From assembly GCA_003332265.1 (NCBI GenBank), contig QPGA01000014.1, forward strand, positions 2,094 through 65,400: a stretch of 63,307 nt of DNA. Reading direction: 5' to 3'. The notes beneath the pieces were generated by a model. That model did not search any database. It was not told where the DNA came from and saw only the letters and a list, made by a program, of their open reading frames with translations. This DNA comes from Candidatus Accumulibacter meliphilus. GTDB taxonomy: Bacteria > Pseudomonadota > Gammaproteobacteria > Burkholderiales > Rhodocyclaceae. A program made the translations under genes and the position numbers. Below are positions 25,925 through 35,906 of this stretch, piece by piece. Position 1 is the stretch's first letter; each line of letters starts with the position of its first letter.

Positions 25925-28276
25925 CTACGCTGCGGCTTTGTGAAGCAGGGCTTGTTCGCGCGAACGGCCCAAATCGTATGGAAAATCGTCGACATGAATG
26001 ACGATGTCGCGCAGCTCGTTGCGCCGCTTGAGTACTGCGTACTCGGCAGTGGTAACGATGCCGGCAGCGAAAGCTGCATGCGCCAGATCGCGAACGTTGG
26101 CGTCCGGCTTGTCGACCAGCGCGCCGGCCTTTTCCGCCGCCCGAATCCTGGCCTCGATCGGCTCCGCCTCGATCGTCGCCAGCAGGGCCAGTTCGACCGC
26201 ACCGACCGGCTCGCTAGCCATTTTCGGCAGATAGGTTTCCGCCGTCAGTCGATCGCGCGAAGCAGACGGCTCGATCATCAGCTTGGCCACCTGGTGCCCG
26301 ATCCTGTCCGACGGCACGTCGTAAGGATGACCGAGCGGGAAAACGATGCGATACAGCATGCGTCCGATCCAGCGCACGGGGAAGTTGGCAATCACGCCGT
26401 CAAAAGCCATTTGCGCCTTGTACATGGTGTCCCACATAGCCCAGTGCATCAGCGGTGCATCGGCTTGCTGACGGCCTTCCGCCTCGTAACGCTTGAGCGT
26501 CGCCGAGCACAGATAGAGCATCGACAAAATGTCGCCCAGACGCGCAGAGAGCTTTTCGCGCCGCTTCAGTTCGCCACCAAGGACCAGCATCGAGATGTCG
26601 GCGAGGAAAGCGAAAGCCGAAGAGAAGCGTGTCAGTTGCTGGTAATAGCGCCTGGTCTCCGGCGCCACATTGGCCGGCACCGAAACGAAATGCGAACCAG
26701 TCAAACCCTTCCCAAGCGCACCGAAGGCGTGCTTGACGGTATATGCGGCATGACCAAAGAAAGCCTCGTCGAAGTCAAGCAAGCCCTGCTTGGCATCCGG
26801 GTTGTAGGCCGCCTTCATTTCCTTGAGCACGTAGGGATGGCAGCGGATAGCGCCCTGGCCAAAGAGAATCATGCTGCGCGTCAGGATATTCGCGCCTTCG
26901 ACGGTGATGCCGATCGGCAACTGCTGATAGGCGCGGCCAATGAAGTTCGACGGGCCCAGACAGATCCCCTTGCCGCCGACAATGTCCATGCCGTCATTGA
27001 CCACCTGGCGAGCACGCTCGGTGACATGATATTTGGCGATCGCCGAAACCACCGACGGCCTCTCGCCGAGATCGATGGCGCCGGCAGTCATCTTGCGCAC
27101 GGCGTCCATCATGTAGGTGTAGGCAGCAATGCGGGTGAGCGGCTCTTCGACGCCCTCGAAGCGCCCGATAGCCATCTTGAACTGGCTGCGAACGCGGGCG
27201 TAGCCGCCGACCGTGCGAGCCGTAAGCTGCGCCATGCCGGCATTCGACGAAGGCAGCGAGATCGAGCGACCTGCGGCCAGAGACTCCATCAGCATCCGCC
27301 AGCCCTGCCCGACCATGCCCGGACCGCCGATCACGTAGTCCAAAGGCATGAACACCTCCTGGCCACGCGTCGGACCGTTCATGAACATCGCATTCAGCGG
27401 CACGTGGCGGCGACCGATATCGGCACCCGGCGTGTCGCGCGGCACCAGCGCGCAGGTAATACCGATATGCTTCTTGTCGCCAAGCAGCCGATCGGGGTCA
27501 TAGAGGTGAAACGCCAGGCCGAGGATGGTGCATACCGGACCCAGCGTGATGTAGCGCTTGTCCCAGGTGACCCGCATGCCGACCACTTCCTGGCCTTTCC
27601 AGACTCCCTTGCAGACGATGCCGACGTCGGGGATCGAGCCGGCGTCGGAACCGGCCCACGGACTGGTGAGGGCGAAAGCCGGCACTTCGAGGCCCTTGGC
27701 CAGGCGTGGCAGGTAGTGATTCTTCTGCGTGTCAGTACCGTAGTGCAGAAGAAGTTCGGCGGGGCCAAGCGAGTTGGGCACCATCACCGACACCGACAGG
27801 GACGAGCTGCGCGTCGACAATTTGGTGACAATCTGCGAATGCGCGAACGCCGAGAACTCCAGACCCCCGTATTTCTTCGGAATGATCATCCCGAGAAAGC
27901 CCTTGTCCTTGATGTACTGCCACGCTTCCGGCGTCATGTCGAAGTCTTCGCTGGTGACCTTCCAGTCATCGACCAGCGCACAGGCCTCCTCGACTTCATG
28001 GTCCAGGAAGGATTGCTCTTCAGCGCTGAGTTTTGGCACCGGATAGGCGAGCAGCTTGTTCCAGTCGGGATTGCCGCGGAACAGTTCGCCGTCCCACCAG
28101 ACCGTTCCGGCTTCGAGCGCTTCGCGCTCGGTGTCCGACATCTGCGGCAGGATGCGTTTGTAGGTCGCGAAAACACGACGGCTTATCAGCGCCTGCCGCC
28201 AGGGGCGAACGCTGATCAGTATGGCAATGCTCAGCAGAGTGATGCCGATGAGCACCATGATGATCGTCGTGATCAT
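25925..28276 (-). CDS. fadE: FadE-type acyl-CoA dehydrogenase
   Basis: Large membrane-associated acyl-CoA dehydrogenase of 783 residues performing the first beta-oxidation step. An N-terminal hydrophobic helix (MVLIGITLLSIAILI) anchors it. The dehydrogenase core includes GMIIPKKYGGLEFSAFAHSQIV, FALTSPWAGSDAGSIPD and VVNDGMDIVGGKGICLGPSNF. The C-terminal about 280 residues fit DUF1974, found in E. coli FadE. Its ATG overlaps the TetR stop by 4 nt, so regulator and enzyme are cotranscribed from the operator-controlled promoter at 29153. Confidence 0.93.
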   Translation of the reverse strand: MITTIIMVLIGITLLSIAILISVRPWRQALISRRVFATYKRILPQMSDTEREALEAGTVWWDGELFRGNPDWNKLLAYPVPKLSAEEQSFLDHEVEEACALVDDWKVTSEDFDMTPEAWQYIKDKGFLGMIIPKKYGGLEFSAFAHSQIVTKLSTRSSSLSVSVMVPNSLGPAELLLHYGTDTQKNHYLPRLAKGLEVPAFALTSPWAGSDAGSIPDVGIVCKGVWKGQEVVGMRVTWDKRYITLGPVCTILGLAFHLYDPDRLLGDKKHIGITCALVPRDTPGADIGRRHVPLNAMFMNGPTRGQEVFMPLDYVIGGPGMVGQGWRMLMESLAAGRSISLPSSNAGMAQLTARTVGGYARVRSQFKMAIGRFEGVEEPLTRIAAYTYMMDAVRKMTAGAIDLGERPSVVSAIAKYHVTERARQVVNDGMDIVGGKGICLGPSNFIGRAYQQLPIGITVEGANILTRSMILFGQGAIRCHPYVLKEMKAAYNPDAKQGLLDFDEAFFGHAAYTVKHAFGALGKGLTGSHFVSVPANVAPETRRYYQQLTRFSSAFAFLADISMLVLGGELKRREKLSARLGDILSMLYLCSATLKRYEAEGRQQADAPLMHWAMWDTMYKAQMAFDGVIANFPVRWIGRMLYRIVFPLGHPYDVPSDRIGHQVAKLMIEPSASRDRLTAETYLPKMASEPVGAVELALLATIEAEPIEARIRAAEKAGALVDKPDANVRDLAHAAFAAGIVTTAEYAVLKRRNELRDIVIHVDDFPYDLGRSREQALLHKAAA

Positions 28277-29052
28277 GGCTGTTTCTCCTGTAAGTGATTC
28301 GGGGTTTGAGGCTCCGTGTCGCCCTCGCTGGGCGAAGCGGGTGAAGAGGTCAGTGACTGCAGAGCCGACGGCAGCGGGGCGCGCAGGCCACCGAGCAGAA
28401 AGGGCATCAAGCGCTGCGCAAGCCGCCTGGCGAGAGCTCGATCGTCAACGCTGTCAGCAGCGCCCTCACCGGCCCAATCCCCCAACTCACAGCCGGTAAG
28501 CACGCGTAGGACGTCCGTGCCGGCAATCGCGTAGGACATGGCACCGAGCATGAAATGCAGGCGCCAGACGAGCTCGGCTTTCGGAACGTCGGGCAAGGCG
28601 CTGAACAGGGCCTGCTTGTAGCGCTCGATTACTTCCGCATACTCGCTGGCAAAAAAAGTGCGGATGAACTCCGCCGGCTGGGTCAAGGTGCGACCGAGCA
28701 GGCGCAGGAAAGTCATGCCGCCAAGAGAGGAGTCCTCACCAATGCGCAACAGCGTGCCAAAAAAAGCTTCGAGGATTTGCGAAGGCTTCAGCGGCGCGCC
28801 AGCGGCCTCCGCTTCGAGTAGGTCGAGCGCGTGCAGCCGCTCGCGATTCAGCCAGCTGAGCCGGCGCCGGAATACCTCGCACAGCAGCGCCTCCTTGGAA
28901 CCGAAATGGTAATTAACAGCCGCCAGATTGACCTCAGCACCGGTGGTGATCACGCGCATTGACGTCCCTTCATAACCGTTCGCCATGAACAAAAGCTCGG
29001 CGACATCCAGGATGCGTTCGCGAGTATCGTGATTGGTCTTCTGATCGGCCAT
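28273..29052 (-). CDS. TetR family repressor, likely fatty-acid degradation regulator (PsrA/FadP-like)
   Basis: A 259-residue TetR protein. The N-terminal helix-turn-helix is TRERILDVAELLFMANGYEGTSMRVITTGAEVNLAAVNYHFGSKEALLCEV. The C-terminal ligand domain is long and includes a helical region typical of the PsrA/FadP-like group that senses acyl-CoA. It is first in a unit with fadE. An 18-bp palindrome lies just after its own -10, and an almost identical site sits at the other fad promoter, so it probably autorepresses and controls both units. The cognate ligand is inferred. Confidence 0.85.
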   Translation of the reverse strand: MADQKTNHDTRERILDVAELLFMANGYEGTSMRVITTGAEVNLAAVNYHFGSKEALLCEVFRRRLSWLNRERLHALDLLEAEAAGAPLKPSQILEAFFGTLLRIGEDSSLGGMTFLRLLGRTLTQPAEFIRTFFASEYAEVIERYKQALFSALPDVPKAELVWRLHFMLGAMSYAIAGTDVLRVLTGCELGDWAGEGAADSVDDRALARRLAQRLMPFLLGGLRAPLPSALQSLTSSPASPSEGDTEPQTPNHLQEKQP

Positions 29053-29135
29053 GAGATCGATGGTCCAAAAATGTTCAGTCTGGAGTGCTTCGATGTACCG
29101 CTAGCAACCGAGCCTGCGTGTGTGCCCAAGCCAAG

Positions 29136-29181
29136 TTCAAACGTTCGTTTGAATGTTAGGGTGAGGGACTGGCAAATGCAA
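29136..29181 (-). promoter_or_regulatory. Operator-controlled promoter of tetR-fadE
   Basis: Minus-strand promoter TTGCAT (29176-29181), 17 bp, TAACAT (29153-29158). It is directly followed by the perfect 8-bp-arm palindrome TTCAAACG-AA-CGTTTGAA (29136-29153). Geometry equals that of the site at 20529. The -35 lies inside another inverted repeat, ATGCAA/TTGCAT (29176-29194), on the side of the divergent exporter gene. Confidence 0.72.
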
Positions 29182-29274
29182 GGCTTTTTTGCATCTTTCT
29201 GTACCGGCCTCGCGGCCCTGCGCCGTCACAGCAGGCATACTGCAGCGCTGGCCAACCACCACCTCATCACTCAC

Positions 29275-31086
29275 ATGCGCCGCTCTACCACGTCCACCAC
29301 CGCTCTCGATCGCCCACCAACCGCCGACGCTCACCTCTGGCTGACGCTGAACAAGCTCGTCCCGTATCTGTGGCAGTACAAGTGGCGCGTCCTGCTGGCG
29401 CTGTCCTGCCTGTTCACGGCCAAGCTGGCCACCGTTGCGGTACCCCTGGTTTTCAAGGACATGATCGACGCCCTGAGCAGCGAGCAGCAGGTGCTGGTTC
29501 TGCCGGCCCTGCTGCTCGCCTTGTACGGCGCGCTACGTTTTTCCAGCACCCTGTTTACGGAGTTGCGCGAAATCCTCTTTGCGCGCGTCACACAACGCGC
29601 GGTGCGGCGCATTGCGGTGGAAGTCTTTCGCCACCTGCACCAACTGTCACTTCGCTTTCACCTGCATCGTGAAACCGGTGGGGTGTCACGCGATATCGAG
29701 CGCGGCAGCCGCTCGATTTCCAATCTGATCAGCTATGCGCTCTATTCGATCCTCCCCACCCTGGTCGAAATCGGTCTCGTCCTGGCCATCCTCTTTGCCC
29801 GCTACGACAGCATCTTCGTCCTGATTACCCTGGCTTCTCTGGGCGCCTACGTGGTGTTCACGGTCAAGGTGAGCAACTGGCGAATCGCCATCAGACGAAA
29901 AGTCAACGAGACTGACTCGGCCGCCAATACGCGCGCCATCGATAGCCTGATCAACTACGAGACGGTCAAATATTTCAACAACGAGGAATATGAAGCGCAA
30001 CGCTACGACCAACAACTGGGCGACTGGGAAGACGCCGCGACGCGAAGCCGAATCTCGCTTTCCTGGCTGAACCTTGGTCAGCAAGTCAGTATCGCCCTGG
30101 GGGTGACGGCCATGATGTGGCGAGCTGCCGCTGGCGTCGTTGATGGCACGATGACCATTGGTGACCTGGTACTGGTGAATGCCTTCCTGATTCAGCTCTA
30201 CATGCCACTCAACTTCCTCGGCGTCGTCTACCGGGAAATACGACAGTCGCTCACCGACATCGAGCGCATGTTCGGTCTGCTCGCTGTCAACCGCGAAATC
30301 GCCGACGCACCCGCCGCCACCATGCTGCCACCCGGCCCCGTGCAGATCCGTTTCTGCGCCGTCGACTTCTTCTACGAAGCGAACCGCCAGATTCTGCACA
30401 GCGTCGACTTCACCATCCCTGCCGGCGACACGGTCGCCGTGGTCGGCGAATCGGGCTCCGGAAAATCAACCCTGGCGCGCCTCCTGTATCGCTTTTACGA
30501 TGTCAGCGGCGGCGAGATCCGCGCCAACGGGAGCGATTTACGACAGCTGACCCAAGCCAGTCTGCGCGCCGCGATCGGCATCGTTCCGCAGGATACCGTG
30601 CTCTTCAACAACAGCATCTACTACAACATCCAGTACGGCCGCCCGGCCGCCAGCCACGAAGAGGTTTTGGCTGCTGCGGCAGCGGCTCAGCTGGCGCGTT
30701 TCATTGAGCAGCTCCCTGATGGCTACGAAACGCGCGTCGGCGAGCGCGGCCTCAAACTCTCGGGAGGTGAGAAGCAGCGGGTGGCGATCGCTCGCGCGCT
30801 GCTCAAAAACCCGCCGGTACTGATCTTCGACGAAGCCACCTCGGCCCTGGACTCAAAAACCGAAAAAGCGATCCAGGCCAGCCTCGACAACGCGGCCCGT
30901 GGGCGAACCACGCTGATCATCGCCCACCGCCTATCGACGGTCATGAATGCGGACCAGATCCTGGTCATGGACGCCGGGCGCATCGTCGAGCGCGGTTCGC
31001 ACCCGCAGCTGTTGCAGGCCGGCGGTCTCTACGCGCAGATGTGGGACCTGCAGCAGCAGGAGGAGGCGGCACCAAGCGCTGCGTAG
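29275..31086 (+). CDS. Atm1/ABCB7-type ABC exporter (fused permease-ATPase)
   Basis: Half-transporter of 603 residues. The membrane domain spans about residues 25-310 with six helices. The ATPase domain has VVGESGSGKST (Walker A), LSGGEKQRVAIARALL (signature), ILIFDEAT-like Walker B and AHRLSTV. ETVKYFNNE near residue 225 is the hallmark of the Atm1/HMT1 group, which exports glutathione-linked sulfur or metal complexes. ATG 29275 (MRRSTT) is preferred over more upstream codons because similarity begins there. It is divergent from tetR-fadE and convergent with the ribosomal operon. Confidence 0.9.
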   Translation: MRRSTTSTTALDRPPTADAHLWLTLNKLVPYLWQYKWRVLLALSCLFTAKLATVAVPLVFKDMIDALSSEQQVLVLPALLLALYGALRFSSTLFTELREILFARVTQRAVRRIAVEVFRHLHQLSLRFHLHRETGGVSRDIERGSRSISNLISYALYSILPTLVEIGLVLAILFARYDSIFVLITLASLGAYVVFTVKVSNWRIAIRRKVNETDSAANTRAIDSLINYETVKYFNNEEYEAQRYDQQLGDWEDAATRSRISLSWLNLGQQVSIALGVTAMMWRAAAGVVDGTMTIGDLVLVNAFLIQLYMPLNFLGVVYREIRQSLTDIERMFGLLAVNREIADAPAATMLPPGPVQIRFCAVDFFYEANRQILHSVDFTIPAGDTVAVVGESGSGKSTLARLLYRFYDVSGGEIRANGSDLRQLTQASLRAAIGIVPQDTVLFNNSIYYNIQYGRPAASHEEVLAAAAAAQLARFIEQLPDGYETRVGERGLKLSGGEKQRVAIARALLKNPPVLIFDEATSALDSKTEKAIQASLDNAARGRTTLIIAHRLSTVMNADQILVMDAGRIVERGSHPQLLQAGGLYAQMWDLQQQEEAAPSAA

Positions 31087-31144
31087 CGCACCGTGGTCCC
31101 GGTCGGGGGCCGCCCCGCTGGAAAAAAAGCCGGCAACGTCACGC

Positions 31145-31180
31145 ACAAAAAAACCAGGCCAGGCCTGGTTCTTTTCTTTT
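31145..31180. terminator. Bidirectional terminator between the exporter and rplQ
   Basis: AACCAGGC-CAG-GCCTGGTT (31152-31170) is flanked by a run of A on the left and T-rich CTTTTCTTTT on the right. It can end both the plus-strand exporter transcript and the long minus-strand ribosomal protein transcript. Confidence 0.85.
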
Positions 31181-31221
31181 TATCCGCGTAGGCGCTTACC
31201 CCAGCTTGTGAGCCCCAGCAA

Positions 31222-31611
31222 TTAATCGGCAGCGCCCACAGCAGCCTCGCCTTCGGGCCGGTCCAGCAATTCGACCAGAGCCATCGGGGCGTTATCACCG
31301 ATACGGAAACCACACTTCAGAATCCGCAGATAGCCGCCATTGCGCGTCGCGAAACGCGGTCCAAGCTCATCAAACACCTTGACGACCATGTCACGGTCAC
31401 GCAGGCGGTCAAAAGCCAGGCGCCGATTGGCAAGGCTCGGCTTCTTGCCAAGCGTGATGATCGGCTCGACAACCCGGCGAAGTTCCTTTGCCTTGGGCAA
31501 GGTTGTCTTGATGACCTCTTCACGCAGCAGAGAGACGGTCATATTGCGCAACATCGCCAGCCGATGGGCGCTGGTACGATTCAGTTTGCGAAGACCCAAA
31601 CGGTGACGCAT
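31222..31611 (-). CDS. rplQ: 50S ribosomal protein L17
   Basis: Large-subunit protein of 129 residues at the peptide exit-tunnel side. It opens [24 protein letters not shown], nearly invariant in bacteria, and continues [28 protein letters not shown]. It is last in the alpha operon, 30 bp after rpoA, as in nearly all proteobacteria. The bidirectional terminator lies about 45 bp downstream. Confidence 0.98.
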   Translation of the reverse strand: MRHRLGLRKLNRTSAHRLAMLRNMTVSLLREEVIKTTLPKAKELRRVVEPIITLGKKPSLANRRLAFDRLRDRDMVVKVFDELGPRFATRNGGYLRILKCGFRIGDNAPMALVELLDRPEGEAAVGAAD

Positions 31612-31641
31612 ATCAATTCCTTCCTGTTCTTGTCCGGCGAC

Positions 31642-32616
31642 TTATTTCTCGAGCCCGGCCGGCGGCCAGTTCTCAAGCTTCATGCCAAGCGTCAGGCCGC
31701 GCGCGGCCAACACTTCCTTGATTTCGTTAAGCGACTTCCGCCCGAGATTAGGCGTCTTCAGCAGCTCGTTCTCGGTCCGCTGAATCAGGTCACCGATGTA
31801 GTAAATGTTTTCCGCTTTCAGACAATTCGCCGACCGCACAGTCAGCTCAAGATCATCCACCGGGCGCAACAGTAGCGGATCAACCTGCACTGTCTTCTGA
31901 TACTCGACGGGCAAAGCCGTTCCGGCAAGATCGGCAAACACCGAGAGTTGTTCCATCAAAATACGAGCCGCAGTGCGAATCGCCTCTTCCGGTTCAATCG
32001 CGCCGTTGGTCTCGATTTCCATGATCAGCTTGTCAAGGTCGGTGCGTTGCTCGACACGAGCGCTCTCAACGTTATAGCTGACCCGGCGAACCGGGCTGAA
32101 TGACGCGTCGAGGACCAGCTTGCCGATGCTCTTTCCGCCCTCGCCCAAGTCGCGCAGATTGCCTGCCACATAGCCAAGCGACTTTTCCACCTTCATTTCC
32201 ATGGCCAGCTTGCCACCGGCTGAAAGGTGCGCAATCACGTGTTCCGGATTGATTATCTCGACATCGTGAGAAACCTCGATATCCGCCGCACGAACGACGC
32301 CCTTGCCTTCCTTGGCGAGACGAACAACGACCTCCTCGCGATTGTGCAACTTGAAGACCACGCCCTTGAGGTTGAGCAGGATATCGACGACATCCTCCTG
32401 AACGCCATCCATCGACGAGTACTCGTGGAGGACACCGTCTATGCTTACCTCGGTCAGCGCGTAGCCGGGCATCGAAGAGAGCAGAATCCGCCGCAGCGCA
32501 TTGCCCAGAGTATGCCCGTAACCGCGTTCAAACGGTTCCATGACCACCCGAGCATGCACCGGCGACAAGCTCTGCACATCAATAATGCGCGGTTTAAATA
32601 GTCCACTGCTTTGCAT
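31642..32616 (-). CDS. rpoA: DNA-directed RNA polymerase subunit alpha
   Basis: Alpha subunit that nucleates polymerase assembly (N-terminal domain) and contacts UP elements and activators (C-terminal domain). ATG 32616 ([15 protein letters not shown]) follows AAGGA and matches the usual start; the frame is open nine codons further. [21 protein letters not shown] is diagnostic. The C-terminal domain has [44 protein letters not shown], including the DNA-contact Arg and helix-hairpin-helix. Length 324 fits betaproteobacteria. Confidence 0.98.
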   Translation of the reverse strand: MQSSGLFKPRIIDVQSLSPVHARVVMEPFERGYGHTLGNALRRILLSSMPGYALTEVSIDGVLHEYSSMDGVQEDVVDILLNLKGVVFKLHNREEVVVRLAKEGKGVVRAADIEVSHDVEIINPEHVIAHLSAGGKLAMEMKVEKSLGYVAGNLRDLGEGGKSIGKLVLDASFSPVRRVSYNVESARVEQRTDLDKLIMEIETNGAIEPEEAIRTAARILMEQLSVFADLAGTALPVEYQKTVQVDPLLLRPVDDLELTVRSANCLKAENIYYIGDLIQRTENELLKTPNLGRKSLNEIKEVLAARGLTLGMKLENWPPAGLEK

Positions 32617-32659
32617 GTACTGTCCTTTGCCTGATGCCGTCAAGCCTGCCTAGCCACTA

Positions 32660-33289
32660 CTACTTCGAGTAGAGTTCGATGACCAGACTCTCGTTGATCG
32701 TCGGCGGCAGTTCGCTCCGTTCCGGATGTGCCTTGTAGGTGCCTTTCAGCGTTTTTGCGTCCACTTCTACCCACGCCGGAAAACCCCGCGATTCGGCAGC
32801 TGCAGCCGAAGCCTTGACACGAAGCTGCGCCTTGGCCTTCTCGCAAACCTCAACGATGTCCCCTGGACGCACCTGGTAAGAAGGAATATTGACCCGACGA
32901 CCGTTCACCAGCATGCCATTGTGCCGGACCAGTTGGCGAGACTCCGAACGCGATGCCGCGAAACCCATGCGATGGACAACGTTATCAAGGCGAGCTTCCA
33001 ACAACTGCAGCAGGACCTCTCCGGTCACACCCTTGCGACGGTCCGCTTCTTTGTAGACCTTGCGGAATTGTCCCTCGAGGACGCCGTAGATACGCCGGAT
33101 TTTCTGCTTTTCGCGCAGGTGTACGCCATAGTCAGACAGACGCTGTCCCGATTTCTGGCCGTGTTGTCCCGGTGCATACGAGCGACGCTCGATAGCGCAT
33201 TTGTCGGTAAAACACTTTTCACCCTTCAGGAACAGCTTTTCGCCTTCGCGGCGGCACTGACGGCACTTCGGATCTAGGTTGCGAGCCAC
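32660..33289 (-). CDS. rpsD: 30S ribosomal protein S4
   Basis: Primary 16S rRNA-binding protein of 209 residues, also the translational repressor of the alpha operon in E. coli. The N-terminus has a complete Cys set, C9, C12, C26 and C31 (KCRQCRREG...KCFTDKC), the zinc-binding form. Many betaproteobacteria of other orders lack it, which supports a Rhodocyclales origin. The S4 RNA-binding domain is at [38 protein letters not shown]. Confidence 0.98.
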   Translation of the reverse strand: MARNLDPKCRQCRREGEKLFLKGEKCFTDKCAIERRSYAPGQHGQKSGQRLSDYGVHLREKQKIRRIYGVLEGQFRKVYKEADRRKGVTGEVLLQLLEARLDNVVHRMGFAASRSESRQLVRHNGMLVNGRRVNIPSYQVRPGDIVEVCEKAKAQLRVKASAAAAESRGFPAWVEVDAKTLKGTYKAHPERSELPPTINESLVIELYSK

Positions 33290-33301
33290 TCTATCTTCTC
33301 C

Positions 33302-33697
33302 TTAAATCCGACGCTTCTTCGGCGGACGGCAGCCGTTGTGCGGGATCGGCGTCACATCGGTGATCGCCGTAATCTTCATGCCAAGGGCGTTGAGTGCCCG
33401 CACCGAAGACTCGCGTCCCGGGCCAGGGCCCTTGATCCGCACTTCCAGGTTTTTGACGCCACACTCGACAGCCACCTTGCCGGCCGCTTCAGCAGCCACC
33501 TGCGCCGCAAACGGCGTGCTCTTGCGTGAGCCTTTGAAACCGGCGCCGCCCGAGGTAGCCCAGGACAGGGCGTTACCCTGACGGTCGGTGATGGTAATGA
33601 TGGTATTGTTGAACGAAGCGTGAATATGGGCGACGCCCTCAGCTACGTTCTTCTTTACCTTGACTTTCTTGCGAACTTTTCCAGCGGTCTTGGCCAT
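33302..33697 (-). CDS. rpsK: 30S ribosomal protein S11
   Basis: Platform protein of the small subunit, 131 residues. Signatures are [46 protein letters not shown] and the C-terminal [26 protein letters not shown], which is nearly invariant. It lies in the alpha operon between rpsM (20 bp upstream) and rpsD (12 bp downstream). The basic N-terminal extension [11 protein letters not shown] is normal for the family. Confidence 0.98.
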   Translation of the reverse strand: MAKTAGKVRKKVKVKKNVAEGVAHIHASFNNTIITITDRQGNALSWATSGGAGFKGSRKSTPFAAQVAAEAAGKVAVECGVKNLEVRIKGPGPGRESSVRALNALGMKITAITDVTPIPHNGCRPPKKRRI

Positions 33698-33717
33698 GGT
33701 CAGATCCTATTTACTAA

Positions 33718-34080
33718 TCACTTCTTGCCGGCGATCGGCTTGCGCGGACCTTTCCGGGTACGGGCGTTGGTCTTCGTACGCTGACCGCGAGACGGCAGGC
33801 CCTTGCGATGACGAAGACCACGGTAGCAACCGAGATCCATCAAGCGCTTGATGCTCATCGTGACTTCGCGGCGCAAATCGCCCTCGACGGCAAATCTGCC
33901 GATCTGGTCGCGTAAACGCTCCAACTCCGCTTCCGTCATATCCTTCATCTTGGTGGAACGCAAAACCCCAGCAGCATCACAAATCTTCTGTGCGCGCGGA
34001 CGCCCAATACCGTAGATCGCGGTAAGCGCAATCTCGGCGTGCTGGTGGTTCGGTAGGTTTACGCCTGCGATGCGGGCCAT
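33718..34080 (-). CDS. rpsM: 30S ribosomal protein S13
   Basis: Head protein of the small subunit, 120 residues, forming bridges to the large subunit. It begins [34 protein letters not shown] (helix-two-turn-helix) and ends with the basic [23 protein letters not shown] tail that reaches tRNA. It opens the alpha operon core after rpmJ, from which it is separated by 76 bp. Confidence 0.98.
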   Translation of the reverse strand: MARIAGVNLPNHQHAEIALTAIYGIGRPRAQKICDAAGVLRSTKMKDMTEAELERLRDQIGRFAVEGDLRREVTMSIKRLMDLGCYRGLRHRKGLPSRGQRTKTNARTRKGPRKPIAGKK

Positions 34081-34156
34081 TGGTTCACCCCAACTAATCC
34101 AAACTTACAGTTATACCTTCAACCGACTGACGACCCATGAATCCGGGTCGCAGCGA

Positions 34157-34270
34157 TCAACCTTGACGCTGTTTGTGACGTGGATCCGTACAGATCACGC
34201 GCACAATGCCGTGACGCCGAACGATCTTGCATTTCCGGCAGATGCGCTTCACAGAGGCCAGCACTTTCAT
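34157..34270 (-). CDS. rpmJ: 50S ribosomal protein L36
   Basis: Smallest large-subunit protein, 37 residues, read from ATG 34270 to TGA at 34157-34159. The sequence begins [17 protein letters not shown] and ends [11 protein letters not shown]. The zinc ligands C11, C14, C27 and H32 are all present, so this is the zinc-dependent form. It lies between infA and rpsM, the standard place. It is short enough to be missed by ORF callers with a length cut-off. Confidence 0.96.
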   Translation of the reverse strand: MKVLASVKRICRKCKIVRRHGIVRVICTDPRHKQRQG

Positions 34271-34337
34271 TGTTAACTCCTGATTCTTCGGCAGCAGGCG
34301 CAGCCAGCCTGAAACCGAATTGTTGCGTAGAAATTCT

Positions 34338-34556
34338 TCACTTGGCGCGGAAGACTATTCGCGCTCTGCTCAAGTCATAGGGTGTCAGCTGAACCGTCAC
34401 CTTGTCACCTGGCAGAATGCGAATGTAGTGCATGCGCATCTTGCCAGAGATAAAACCAAGAACCACGTGGCCGTTCTCCAGTTTCACCCGAAATGTTGCG
34501 TTGGGGAGGTTTTCGATAACCTCACCCTGCATTTCAATTAAGTCTTCCTTTGCCAT
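34338..34556 (-). CDS. infA: Translation initiation factor IF-1
   Basis: Single OB-fold factor of 72 residues that occupies the A site during initiation. [70 protein letters not shown] is almost colinear with E. coli IF-1. It lies between secY (1 bp upstream) and rpmJ (67 bp downstream), which is the betaproteobacterial arrangement; in E. coli infA is elsewhere. Confidence 0.97.
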   Translation of the reverse strand: MAKEDLIEMQGEVIENLPNATFRVKLENGHVVLGFISGKMRMHYIRILPGDKVTVQLTPYDLSRARIVFRAK

Positions 34557-34557
34557 C

Positions 34558-35883
34558 CTATTTCGCCGGTAACCCGGAGCCTTTGAAGTTAGCCTTCTTC
34601 AGCAGGCTCTCGTACTGGTGCGACATCGTGTAGGCCTGCACCTGGGTCATAAAATCCATCGTCACAACGACGATGATCAATAGCGAAGTACCGCCAAAGT
34701 AGAAGGGTACGTTCCACTTCAGGATCATGAACTCCGGCAGCAAGCACACGATGGTGATGTAGAGAGCGCCGACCAGTGTCAAACGCATCAGTATCTTGTC
34801 AATATAGCGAGCCGTCTGATCGCCCGGTCGAATCCCCGGAACGAAGGCCCCACTTCTCTTCAGATTGTCTGCCGTCTCCCTGGAGTTGAAAACCAGGGCC
34901 GTATAGAAAAAGCAAAAGAAAATAATTGCTGCCGCATAAAGCATCACATAGATCGGTTGCCCTGGCGACAGCGCGCCAGCGATATCCTTCAACCAACGCC
35001 CCGACTCACCACTACCAAACCAGCCGGCTATCGTCGCCGGAAAGAGAATGATCGACGAGGCAAAGATCGGTGGAATAACCCCGGCCATGTTCAGCTTCAG
35101 CGGCAGATGCGAACTTTGGCCGCCGTAAACCTTGTTACCAACCTGCCGTTTGGCATAGTTGACCAGGATTTTGCGCTGCCCACGTTCGACGAAGACCACG
35201 AAAGCCGTAACCAGGACAACCAGAACACAGATCACCAGCGCCGTCAGCGGATGCATCGCCCCAGTCCGGACCAGCTCCAGCAGACCCCCGATGGCACTGG
35301 GCAATCCTGCCGCGATCCCCGCAAAAATGATCAGCGAAATTCCGTTCCCCAGGCCGCGTTCAGTGATCTGCTCACCCAGCCACATCAGGAACATCGTCCC
35401 CGTAACCAGCGTGGTGACGGTGACAAAGCGAAACATCATTCCCGGCTCCAGCACCAGGCCTGGCTGCGACTCTACCGCCACGGCGATCCCGATGCCCTGA
35501 AACAGAGCCAAAGCGACAGTGCCGTAGCGCGTGTACTGCGTAATTTTTCGCCTGCCAGCTTCGCCCTCTTTCTTCAGCGCTTCGAGTTGCGGGCTGGCAT
35601 GGGTCATCAATTGCATGATGATCGACGCCGAAATATACGGCATGATCCCCAGCGCAAAAATTGTGAACCGCGACAAGGCGCCGCCCGAGAACATGTTGAA
35701 CATGCCCAGAATGCCGCCCTGCTGCCTACCGAAGAGTTCGGCGAGGACTTGTGAATCGATTCCGGGAACGGGGATGTGCGCACCGATCCGGTACACAACC
35801 AACGCGCCGAGCAGGAACCAAAGCCGACGTTTCAGGTCGCCGAACTTCCCGCCTTTGCTGACTGTGCTAGGACTAGTTGCCAA
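34558..35883 (-). CDS. secY: Protein translocase subunit SecY
   Basis: Central channel of the Sec translocon in the inner membrane, 441 residues with about ten transmembrane helices. Recognisable parts are [10 protein letters not shown] near the N-terminus, the plug region [40 protein letters not shown] in the cytoplasmic loop, [23 protein letters not shown] and [19 protein letters not shown]. It lies between rplO and infA in the spc operon. Confidence 0.97.
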   Translation of the reverse strand: MATSPSTVSKGGKFGDLKRRLWFLLGALVVYRIGAHIPVPGIDSQVLAELFGRQQGGILGMFNMFSGGALSRFTIFALGIMPYISASIIMQLMTHASPQLEALKKEGEAGRRKITQYTRYGTVALALFQGIGIAVAVESQPGLVLEPGMMFRFVTVTTLVTGTMFLMWLGEQITERGLGNGISLIIFAGIAAGLPSAIGGLLELVRTGAMHPLTALVICVLVVLVTAFVVFVERGQRKILVNYAKRQVGNKVYGGQSSHLPLKLNMAGVIPPIFASSIILFPATIAGWFGSGESGRWLKDIAGALSPGQPIYVMLYAAAIIFFCFFYTALVFNSRETADNLKRSGAFVPGIRPGDQTARYIDKILMRLTLVGALYITIVCLLPEFMILKWNVPFYFGGTSLLIIVVVTMDFMTQVQAYTMSHQYESLLKKANFKGSGLPAK

Positions 35884-35906
35884 AAAATATCACCCCTGCC
35901 AACTGG

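Noticed and set aside
25940-28297. 785-codon plus-strand frame opposite fadE
   Set aside because: Very long but antisense to an intact FadE-type enzyme; no family features and no ribosome site.
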